40,260 nt of DNA from Methanoregula sp. (GTDB lineage: Archaea; Halobacteriota; Methanomicrobia; Methanomicrobiales; Methanospirillaceae), in the NCBI GenBank assembly GCA_030694985.1, contig JAUYTV010000018.1:1-40260 (forward strand), given 5' to 3'. Numbering within the stretch: the stretch's first letter is position 1; each line of letters begins with the position of its first letter. This document shows positions 33,427 through 40,260 of this stretch, piece by piece. Made by a program: the position numbers and the translations under genes. The notes under the pieces are model-generated. The model was not told the DNA's origin, made no database searches, and saw only the letters and a list, made by a program, of their open reading frames with translations.

Positions 33427-35544
33427 ATGTCGAGACTCACTGACCTTATTCATCAAGCGAAAAGTCTTAACCCTCAGTTGGGTCTGGATCTGGATACAGA
33501 ATTCCGTGCATTGTTAAAACGACGCTCGTTCGGTCTGGTCTTTGAGCGTCACCGTCCGGAGGCGGTAGAACTTCCACAACGCCCCGTGATGAAGGGCGAT
33601 ACGGTCAGGATTCTACCTCCGCGTGGTATTATGGAGAAAGGTGATAAGAGACTCTGGCGGGTGTTAAAGATCGAGCGGAACAACGATTCCAGAATGGCAC
33701 ACCTAATTGAGGTCGGCAAAGATTTACCCGAACGGAGTTCTGTGACTCTGGAAGATGTCGTTGTCGTCGCAGCGTTTCGTGATCCCCTCTACCCCGGTCT
33801 CGTGGAGACTGGACGAATCGAGCGGGGAGGGGTCAAGCCATTTCATACCGTCATCAACGGTGAAAACTACCATGTCTTGGAAATGCTGACATACACACAC
33901 CGGCACAAGGTAGATGCCATCTACATCGACCCTCCCTACAATTCGGGTGCGAAGGACTGGAAATACAATAATGACTATGTCGAGAGTGACGACCTGTACC
34001 GGCACAGCAAATGGCTGGCGATGATGGAACGGCGCCTGACCTTAGCAAAAGAGCTCCTGAATCCCGAGAACAGCGTTCTCATCGTCACGATCGATGAGAA
34101 AGAGTACCTACGTCTGGGGCTGCTCCTAGAGCAGATACTTCCCGAGGCGCGTATCCAGATGATAAGTACAGTCATCAACCCTAAAGGGGTTCCACGAGAC
34201 GGATTTGCGCGTGTGGACGAATACATCTTCTTTGTACAATTTGGATCGTCGGAAATTGTCGGCGATATCAAAGAAGGAAGCGGTGGCACTGAAGTTCGTT
34301 GGCGCAGTTTGACTAGAACAGGCGCGAATGGCACCCGAAGCAAATCTCCAGGGGCGTTCTACCCGATCTATTTCGACAAAGCGGGAAAGATAATCGAAGT
34401 TGGCGATGCACTACCAATTGGAAAAGACGCAAGTTCTCTCGCTCCTCGCAAAGGATTGATTGCTGTATGGCCCACTCCTCGTCCGGATGGCGAAGATGGG
34501 CGGTGGTCAGTCGTTTCCGAACGGCTGAGAGAAATGATCGAAATTGGTGCCGTTAAAGTTGGGCGAGTGAAACTCGATAAAGAACAATTTCCGATCTTCT
34601 ATCTCACATCTGAACAGCTCGCAGCAATCGAATCGGGTGAGTTGGAAGTAAGAGGAAAGACGCCTGAAGGGGTGATGCAGGTTTTCTTCCGTGAAGAGCG
34701 CGGGCGGGTTTCTGCTCCTCGAACGGTATGGGAAAAGGTAAGCCATAGCGCGAGCGAACAAGGCTCTGGCTTGTTGAAAACACTACTGCCAGGGCGTAAA
34801 TTCCCTTATCCGAAGTCGCTTTATGCGGTAGAAGACGTACTTCGACTTACCGTTCGAGGGAAATCCGAGGCTGTTATTCTCGATTTCTTCTCCGGCTCTG
34901 GCACCACCGCCCATGCCGTCATGCGCCTCAACCACGAGGATAGTGGGCGACGGCAGTGCATCTCTGTCACCAACAACGAAGTAGGTGCAGATGAACAGGC
35001 CGAACTGCGCAGGCAGGGCCTACGCCCGGGCGATTCCGACTGGGAGCAGTGGGGCATCTGCGATTACATCACAAAACCCAGAATTCAAGCCGCCATTACA
35101 GGAAAGACACCAGACGGGCAGCCAATCAGCGGCGACTACAGGTTCACGGACGAGTTCCCGGTATCAGATGGGTTCGAAGAGAATGCTGTGTTCTTCACGT
35201 TGACCTATGAGGGGGCGCTCTCCGTCTCCCATCACCGGGCGTTCGAAAGAGTGGCTCCATTGCTTTGGCTCCGGGCAGGCAGCATAGGCCGGATCATCAA
35301 TGCCATTCCGGAACGTGGCTGGGACGTGGCCGAATCGTACGGGGTACTGGTTGCACTGGATGAGACCACTGCATTCGTCAAAGCAATGTCAGGAATAGAA
35401 ACCGTGAAAATTGCCTATATCGTCACGGATGACGACCGGCGCTTCCAGATGATCTGCTCCCATCTGCCGGATCACGTAGCACCCGTGCGTCTTTATGAAT
35501 CATACCTGGCCAATTTTGAGATCAACAGCGGGAGGTGCACCTGA
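33427..35544 (+). CDS. Type III-like N6-adenine DNA methyltransferase (Mod)
   Basis: 705 residues. ATG 33427 is preferred over GTG 33424 because GAGGT lies seven bases upstream. It is a beta-class amino-methyltransferase: motif IV I-D168-P-P-Y171-N-S-G comes before motif I DFFSGSGTTAH (about 486-496), which binds SAM. The target-recognition region lies between them (about 260-450). The long N-terminal region (1-140, with GLVFERHRPE and VRILPPRG) is typical of large Mod-like enzymes paired with a DEAD/DEAH helicase. It should methylate adenine in a specific sequence and protect DNA from the partner nuclease. The stop overlaps the next start by one base. GC-richer than the flanking modules. Confidence 0.9.
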   Translation: MSRLTDLIHQAKSLNPQLGLDLDTEFRALLKRRSFGLVFERHRPEAVELPQRPVMKGDTVRILPPRGIMEKGDKRLWRVLKIERNNDSRMAHLIEVGKDLPERSSVTLEDVVVVAAFRDPLYPGLVETGRIERGGVKPFHTVINGENYHVLEMLTYTHRHKVDAIYIDPPYNSGAKDWKYNNDYVESDDLYRHSKWLAMMERRLTLAKELLNPENSVLIVTIDEKEYLRLGLLLEQILPEARIQMISTVINPKGVPRDGFARVDEYIFFVQFGSSEIVGDIKEGSGGTEVRWRSLTRTGANGTRSKSPGAFYPIYFDKAGKIIEVGDALPIGKDASSLAPRKGLIAVWPTPRPDGEDGRWSVVSERLREMIEIGAVKVGRVKLDKEQFPIFYLTSEQLAAIESGELEVRGKTPEGVMQVFFREERGRVSAPRTVWEKVSHSASEQGSGLLKTLLPGRKFPYPKSLYAVEDVLRLTVRGKSEAVILDFFSGSGTTAHAVMRLNHEDSGRRQCISVTNNEVGADEQAELRRQGLRPGDSDWEQWGICDYITKPRIQAAITGKTPDGQPISGDYRFTDEFPVSDGFEENAVFFTLTYEGALSVSHHRAFERVAPLLWLRAGSIGRIINAIPERGWDVAESYGVLVALDETTAFVKAMSGIETVKIAYIVTDDDRRFQMICSHLPDHVAPVRLYESYLANFEINSGRCT

Positions 35545-38141
35545 TGCGATATACCCTTAAGGATTATCAGACCGATGCTGTCGGCCGTGTGCTAACTAAC
35601 CTGCGCAAGGCGCGCCGGTATTACCATGATGATGGAGACCACTCACAGTTCTCTCTGTCAGCCACGACGGGCGCCGGTAAGACGGTGATGGCTGCTGCTG
35701 TCATAGAAGCCCTCTTTTTCGGGTCCGATGAGTTCGACTTTGAACCAGACACAGGCGCTGTGGTAGTATGGTTTTCCGATGACCCCTCGCTCAATGAACA
35801 ATCGCGGGCACGTCTTCGGGCGGCCTCTGATAAGATTGATCGAATGATTTCGGTAAAGACCACCTTTAACCACCTGAAATTTAATCCACAGACGGTCTAT
35901 TTCCTGAACACGCAGAAATTTTCAAAGCACTCGCTCCTCGTACGTGGAGCCATGACGGAGATAGATAACGATCAGGAGGTGCTGGTCGCGTCGCGTCCCG
36001 ATGAGCAGCAGAACTCAATTTGGGATACAATCACGAACACAATCGAAGACAAATCCTTCACGCTCTACTTTATTCTTGATGAGGCACATCGGGGCATGGT
36101 GACTCGCAATAGCGAACGCCCGACCATCGTGAAAAGACTCATCAACGGTCATGGTGCTGTCCCGCCCCTACCAATCGTGTGGGGTATCAGCGCCACCGTG
36201 GAGCGCTTCGAGAATGCCATGAGTGGCACGGTGGGCCGAACCGCACTCCCATCGGTCGACGTGGACTCGGTCCGGGTTCAAGCCTCCGGGCTCCTCAAGG
36301 ACGATATCATACTTGGATTTCCAAAGGAGTCGGGCCGATTCGATACGGTGCTCCTGAAACGCGCTGTTCGGAAGGTGGTTGAGTCCACCAATGCATGGGC
36401 TGAATATACACGGGATCAGCGGGACACGGAAACCGTGGTGCCGCTTCTTGTGGTCCAGGTTCCAGACAAAGCAAGCGATCAGATGCTCGCCGATGCAGTG
36501 GCAACGATCCAAAACGAATGGCCATCCAATTGTCTCAGTCTTGAGTTTGACGCATTTGCCAATGTATTCGGAGAGCACAAAAACATCGTTGTCGGGCAGA
36601 CATCTATCCCCTATATCGAACCAGAACGAGTACAGGATGCACGTCACATCCGCGTCCTTTTTGCCAAGAACGCGATCTCAACTGGCTGGGATTGTCCCCG
36701 GGCTGAGGTAATGATGTCATTCCGGCCGGCAACGGATACGACCCATATCACTCAGCTCCTAGGCAGGATGGTGCGTACCCCGTTGGCACGTCGTATCCCA
36801 GGCAATGAGATTCTTAATAGTGTATATTGCCTCCTGCCGTTCTTTGACAATGCAACGGCTACTGCCGTTGCGAATAGGCTGATGAAGGGTAGTACGGATC
36901 GCGATGATGAAGAAAACGCGACCGGCACTGGTGGCGGCGAAGGCCGGCGTATCCTTTTCGAACCCATCGAAATGACGCCTAATCCGGCCGTAACAGAATC
37001 CGTATGGGAGCGATATCTCGCATTACCCTCTGAGACAATTCCCAAGAAGAATGCCAAGCCGATTAAACGATTGACCGCTTTGGCACAGGCTCTCTCTACC
37101 GATAACCTGGTGGATCATGCTGGGGATAAAGCTCATAATCATCTTCATAGAGTTCTCGATGGACTGGCCGTTCGATATAGATCCGAGGTTGAGAGCGCCA
37201 TTAAAGACATCCAGACCGTAGAGGGAAAAAATCTGCGAGTCAACATGGTTGATCGCGGCATATCAGATGACGAATTCACCGAGATCGCTGACAACCGGGT
37301 AATAGAAGATGCGTACCGGGCCGCTCGTCGCGCATTCTCCGACGACGTGGCACGCACATATGTCGAATATCTAGCAGGTCCTGGAGGGGAAGATGAGCTA
37401 AGGGAGGCGCACGTGACGGTGGCAGCCTTGGCTCTCATCCCGGAAATCGTAACGGATATCGAAAGCGAAGCCGACAGGTTGGCCACGAAGTGGTTCACTC
37501 AAACACGGGTGGAGCGAACCCGGCTCAGTGACCGCAAGCAGGCGGAATATGATGATATTCAGGCCATGTCATCCAAGCCCCAACGCGTCTCTCTTGGCAG
37601 GCCAAATGTACGCCAGGAGGATACAAGGATAATCGACGATCAGGGTCACGAGATGTCTCTACCGACCCGTACTAAACACCTTCTTGCTGATAGTACCGGA
37701 GCGTTCCCCATTAAGCTGAATGAGTGGGAGACCACTGTCCTCGATACGGAGATGGCCCGACCAGGATTCTGTGCCTGGTACCGCAATCCGAGCCGGGTCT
37801 GTAAGGAATCGCTCGCAGTTTCCTACGAACATGGACCGGATGATTACCGTCCATTTTGCCCGGACTTCATCTTCTTTGTTCAGAAGGACGATGGAAGTGT
37901 TGTGGCCGATATCGTTGACCCGCACGGCTTCTATCTGGCCGATGCGTTACCGAAACTGCGAGGTCTTGCGAGATTTGCGGAGACTTATGGTGCCGATTTC
38001 CGCCGCATCGAAGCGTTCGCCAAAGTAGGAGAAAAACTGAAGGTACTCGATCTAACTAAGCCAACCGTGATCAACGCAGTGAAGGAGTGTACTAATTTGG
38101 AGGATCTCTACGTGAGCGAGCTGTCGCAGGACTATTGCTAA
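35544..38141 (+). CDS. Type III-like restriction helicase-nuclease (Res)
   Basis: 865 residues. It begins at the ATG in TGATG with GGAGGTG (35531-35537) upstream; the open frame starts slightly earlier at a GTG. Superfamily 2 helicase motifs: Walker A T41-T-G-A-G-K-T47, D179-E-A-H182, S216-A-T, and Q404-L-L-G-R-M-V-R411. The C-terminal region has a PD-(D/E)xK-like segment P773-D774-F-I-F-F, then D789-I-V-D-P-H-G where the catalytic Lys position appears as Val. It should translocate or scan DNA and cut unmethylated sites with Mod. If the substitution is real, nuclease chemistry may differ or use another Lys. Confidence 0.88.
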   Translation: MRYTLKDYQTDAVGRVLTNLRKARRYYHDDGDHSQFSLSATTGAGKTVMAAAVIEALFFGSDEFDFEPDTGAVVVWFSDDPSLNEQSRARLRAASDKIDRMISVKTTFNHLKFNPQTVYFLNTQKFSKHSLLVRGAMTEIDNDQEVLVASRPDEQQNSIWDTITNTIEDKSFTLYFILDEAHRGMVTRNSERPTIVKRLINGHGAVPPLPIVWGISATVERFENAMSGTVGRTALPSVDVDSVRVQASGLLKDDIILGFPKESGRFDTVLLKRAVRKVVESTNAWAEYTRDQRDTETVVPLLVVQVPDKASDQMLADAVATIQNEWPSNCLSLEFDAFANVFGEHKNIVVGQTSIPYIEPERVQDARHIRVLFAKNAISTGWDCPRAEVMMSFRPATDTTHITQLLGRMVRTPLARRIPGNEILNSVYCLLPFFDNATATAVANRLMKGSTDRDDEENATGTGGGEGRRILFEPIEMTPNPAVTESVWERYLALPSETIPKKNAKPIKRLTALAQALSTDNLVDHAGDKAHNHLHRVLDGLAVRYRSEVESAIKDIQTVEGKNLRVNMVDRGISDDEFTEIADNRVIEDAYRAARRAFSDDVARTYVEYLAGPGGEDELREAHVTVAALALIPEIVTDIESEADRLATKWFTQTRVERTRLSDRKQAEYDDIQAMSSKPQRVSLGRPNVRQEDTRIIDDQGHEMSLPTRTKHLLADSTGAFPIKLNEWETTVLDTEMARPGFCAWYRNPSRVCKESLAVSYEHGPDDYRPFCPDFIFFVQKDDGSVVADIVDPHGFYLADALPKLRGLARFAETYGADFRRIEAFAKVGEKLKVLDLTKPTVINAVKECTNLEDLYVSELSQDYC

Positions 38142-38376
38142 TGATATAGGTGGGTGCTCAGTCTGGATCGGGTTTAGGGCCTGTCTGGTATAGAACTGAC
38201 GGAGGTTTACGCCCATCCAACCGTGACTTATCATCAACAGGCAGCGCGATTGTTCGACTGTGATTTTATCAGAACCCCTTTTTACCCTGCATATCTTCCC
38301 CTCAAGCTTTCGTAAAATCTTGGTCGCTTTCGTTTATAAGCACGCTATCTGGTTCGTGACCTATATGCGTCTCTCA

Positions 38377-38474
38377 TTGCCCTCAGTACCGGAGAAGCAC
38401 GACGGCGTTCGGTACCGATCGGGTTCCGGGTCCGTTCAATCACGGAGAGGACGGCGCCCCGCCCCACCGCATGC
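38377..38474 (+). repeat. Island repeat R4
   Basis: Opens TTGCCCTCAGTACCGG, then GCACGACGGCG, the core GGGTTCCGGGTCCGTTCAA, the tail GGAGAGGACGGCG and CCCCACCGCATGC. It lies 235 bases after the Res stop. The gap 38142-38376 before it and 38475-38627 after it contain no gene I can support. Confidence 0.75.
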
Positions 38475-38627
38475 AGGATCAAACACAAATATTCCGTTGA
38501 GGGGCACTATCGATCGTATCCATTCGTTGAATGGTATCAAGATCCAGAGAAATAATGTAATCCAGACTAACCAGCCTATAATTCGTAAGTTCAACAATCA
38601 CCAGTCCAACGATATAATATTAAAAAT

Positions 38628-39248
38628 CTAAATCAATTTTGAGAAGAGGTATACTAAAAGTCCTGCTATTAATGTTGTTACAAATGTTATGATTGCTAGA
38701 TCCCCATTTTTTTCCCAATAACTTAAGTCATTTCTCGATTTTTTTAGGTAAACAATTGAGTGTTTATTCATAGAAGTGTAAAACATGTAGAACCAAAATG
38801 CACAAAACATTACTCCAAAAATTATTGAAATCGAAAGATCGTATTTACTTAGTTGTCCTAAAAAAAAACCAACAACAATCATTATTGCGGCATTTCTAAT
38901 AGATAGCTCAAAAAACGATAATATGCTTTTTTTCTTTTTAAAAATTTCTTCAATTCTACCTTTCATCCCTTGTTGGATTATATCCTGAGTGTCAGAAAGA
39001 TACAACCTTGTTTTAAATTTTATTGATTCAAGCGTGATATATGGATCGTGGCCTTTCAGATGATATTCCGAAGTCTCCTTGAGATCTATTTTTTCGATAT
39101 CATCGACAGAATCTAATTCGTACTCACCAACAGTAATTTCAACTCGTTTGCAATTTGTTTTAAAAATTTCTATAAGTTCGATAAAATCTTCTTTGACGAA
39201 TCTAGAAATTGGACAGTAAAAAGATTCGTTCTTGGCCCGTTTTTTCAT
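38628..39248 (-). CDS. Small AT-rich membrane protein of unknown function
   Basis: 206 residues from ATG 39248 (MKKRAKNESF). A TTG three codons earlier is possible, but the TATA-like GTTTTATTATTA at about 39274-39284 fits near-leaderless start at 39248. A cytoplasmic N-terminal domain of about 110 residues, rich in Lys/Glu/Ile, precedes two closely spaced membrane segments (about 120-160: AAIMIVVGFFLGQL, IIFGVMFCAFWFYMFY) and a third at the C-terminus (about 185-204: IITFVTTLIAGLLVYLF). No family is recognised. Its position in a defence-like island suggests a membrane effector, but that is only inference. It is the most AT-rich gene here. Confidence 0.65.
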   Translation of the reverse strand: MKKRAKNESFYCPISRFVKEDFIELIEIFKTNCKRVEITVGEYELDSVDDIEKIDLKETSEYHLKGHDPYITLESIKFKTRLYLSDTQDIIQQGMKGRIEEIFKKKKSILSFFELSIRNAAIMIVVGFFLGQLSKYDLSISIIFGVMFCAFWFYMFYTSMNKHSIVYLKKSRNDLSYWEKNGDLAIITFVTTLIAGLLVYLFSKLI

Positions 39249-39347
39249 TCTAATCAATGACTAGTTGATCTCTAATAATAAAACGAATGTGGTTTAAAAA
39301 TTTCAGTATTTTATATCTACATCGAATTGATTTGTAACGGCACTTAT

Positions 39348-39532
39348 CAGTGCCCTCAGTACCAGCCCTTGACGACGGCCCCCCGCTCCGGTCCCGGGTC
39401 CGCTCATTCAGTACCAGCCCGGCCCCGCCCCACCGCACGCGGCCGATACGAGAGCGGGTGAGCCAGTCCCAACAAAACCCGGCCGGACCGGTCCGGCGCA
39501 TTCATTCCTGTGATCAGAAAATTTCCCGGGCC
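39348..39532 (+). repeat. Island repeat R5 (long copy)
   Basis: 185 bases. It opens CAGTGCCCTCAGTACC, then TTGACGACGGCC, the core CCGGTCCCGGGTCCGCTCA, a CCCCACCGCACGCGG tail, and a long right arm containing GGCCGGACCGGTCCGG and CAGAAAATTTCCCGGGCC. From CCCCACC to the end it is about 93% identical to R6 (seven differences in about 104 bases by eye). Confidence 0.85.
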
Positions 39533-40060
39533 CCAAACGAGAATCGCACCGGAATTTTCCCGGTAGAAGCGGACGAGCAGTACAATTTTGTCCGCTCCAA
39601 AAGGCACCGGCAAAAAATATCCCGGGCCGCTTTTACTCCGGTCGTGCCGGATTTTTTTTACCGGATCGTGTGCGGGCAAAAAAATATTTTCCGGATTAAT
39701 CCGGCCCGGGTGCAAAACTGCCCACCCCCCCTGCCCGGGATCTCAGGAATGCCACCGTCGGAGACCTCCCTCCTGGGAGACCTGGAGGCCCCCGAGAGAA
39801 TTCTGGTACAACAGAGCCCGTAACGGTGCCGGTTGTACCTCTTTTCCCAAACACGCCAAAATCAGAGGTCATAATTCGCAAAAACACAGGAACAGGACCC
39901 GGAACCGGCAGAGGTTTATCGACGGGAATGGATGAGGTCATATTTAGCCGCATTTGGATGGCAAAAGTCAGGGCAGGATGATGTTTATGAGGTTGGGGGT
40001 CCTGGCTGGGGGCCGGATTTTAAGTTTTTGGCACACCCTTCTGTTATGGCATCTTTACAG
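39533..40060. other. GC-rich non-coding spacer between long repeats
   Basis: About 530 bases with open frames on both strands (for example 39588-39935 plus, 39696-39953 minus), but none has protein-like composition or a recognised motif. It is full of CCGG and CCCGGG words. Noted: a perfect 14-base palindrome CCGGATTAATCCGG at 39691-39704, and several A-runs followed by CCCGGGCC that resemble the right end of the long repeats. It may be a decayed cassette or further repeat sequence. Confidence 0.4.
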
Positions 40061-40251
40061 GGCGCTGCTCAGTGCCTTCGGTTCCGGCAATTGACGACGG
40101 GTCCGGTACCGATCCGGTCCCGGGTCCGCTCATCCAGAGAGGACGGCCCCACAGCACGCGGCCGATACAAGAGCGGGCGAGCCAGCCCCAACAAAACCCG
40201 GCCGGACCGGTCCGGCGCATTCATACCTGCGATCAGAAAATTCCCCGGGCC
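40061..40251 (+). repeat. Island repeat R6 (long copy)
   Basis: Opens GGCGCTGCTCAGTGCC, CTTCGGTTCCGGCAATTG, ACGACGGGTCC, the core CCGGTCCCGGGTCCGCTCA, then GAGAGGACGG, CCCCACAGCACGCGG and the same long right arm as R5 ending CCCCGGGCC. It combines the left arm seen in R2 with the right arm of R5, so it is the most complete copy. The window ends nine bases later. Confidence 0.85.
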
Positions 40252-40260
40252 GCTGAACTC

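Noticed and set aside
38142-38240. Possible insertion sequence end after Res
   Set aside because: No terminal inverted repeat, target duplication or transposase fragment could be recognised.
38260-38631. A 123-codon plus-strand frame after Res
   Set aside because: Much of it runs through repeat R4, it has no recognisable motif or ribosome binding site, and the translation changes character at the repeat edges.
39404-39935. Several open frames in the GC-rich end region
   Set aside because: High GC lengthens frames by chance; translations from R5 and R6 differ in frame and contain no conserved protein, so the repeat appears non-coding.
31109-40251. Repeats as integron attC sites or a CRISPR array
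   Set aside because: The RYYYAAC/GTTRRRY pair of attC is absent and no integrase is present. Copies are 0.7-5.4 kb apart and vary in length, unlike CRISPR repeats.

Overview
The window reads as chromosome of a hydrogenotrophic methanogenic archaeon, most likely of the order Methanomicrobiales (Methanoregula-like; this is inference from gene content, not a database match). Support comes from two methanogenesis marker genes (marker protein 2 and mtxX), an archaeal histone, replication factor C large subunit with a PCNA-binding tail, archaemetzincin, archaeal-type S-adenosylmethionine synthetase, and an incomplete reductive TCA operon. Many genes have an A/T-rich TATA box about 25 bases before or at the start codon, so short-leader or leaderless mRNAs look common.

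Positions 1-27.2 kb are core genome. In order: a lipoprotein; archaemetzincin facing a UPF0146 gene; rfcL; mmp2-mtxX; a histone; a MntA/HepT toxin-antitoxin pair whose HepT is frameshifted; an operon mat-hisG-hisA-hisB; two zinc-ribbon proteins; a small His/Pro/Lys-rich protein; an RNase II-family exoribonuclease; a ThrE-type exporter; a membrane-anchored solute-binding protein with a Cache/HAMP/PAS histidine kinase; and the minus-strand block fumarase (2 subunits), then korD-korA-korB-korC-sucC-sucD. In that last block all six kor/suc genes overlap by 4 bases. Together these enzymes carry fumarate hydration/dehydration, succinyl-CoA formation and reductive carboxylation to 2-oxoglutarate, i.e. 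the reductive TCA branch used for glutamate synthesis.

Positions 27.2-40.26 kb are an accessory island. Base composition switches repeatedly between AT-rich and GC-rich modules. It holds two tandem multi-winged-helix proteins separated by one in-frame TGA, a divergent DUF3644-type HEPN protein, a cysteine-rich orphan, a TIGR02391 (Ymh-type) HEPN protein, a type III-like methyltransferase/helicase-nuclease pair, and a small membrane protein. Two decayed UvrA N-terminal fragments in the same orientation flank the first part of the island.

The most unusual structure is a dispersed, same-orientation repeat (six copies seen, about 60-190 bp, core CCGGTYCCGGGTCCG). It follows or separates the transcription units of the island from the DUF3644 gene onward, but is not seen in the 27 kb of core genome. 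The layout recalls a cassette array with a recombination site after each gene, although no integron attC consensus and no integrase is visible. This array, and the wHTH pair/HEPN module at its left end, are the best candidates for something undescribed.
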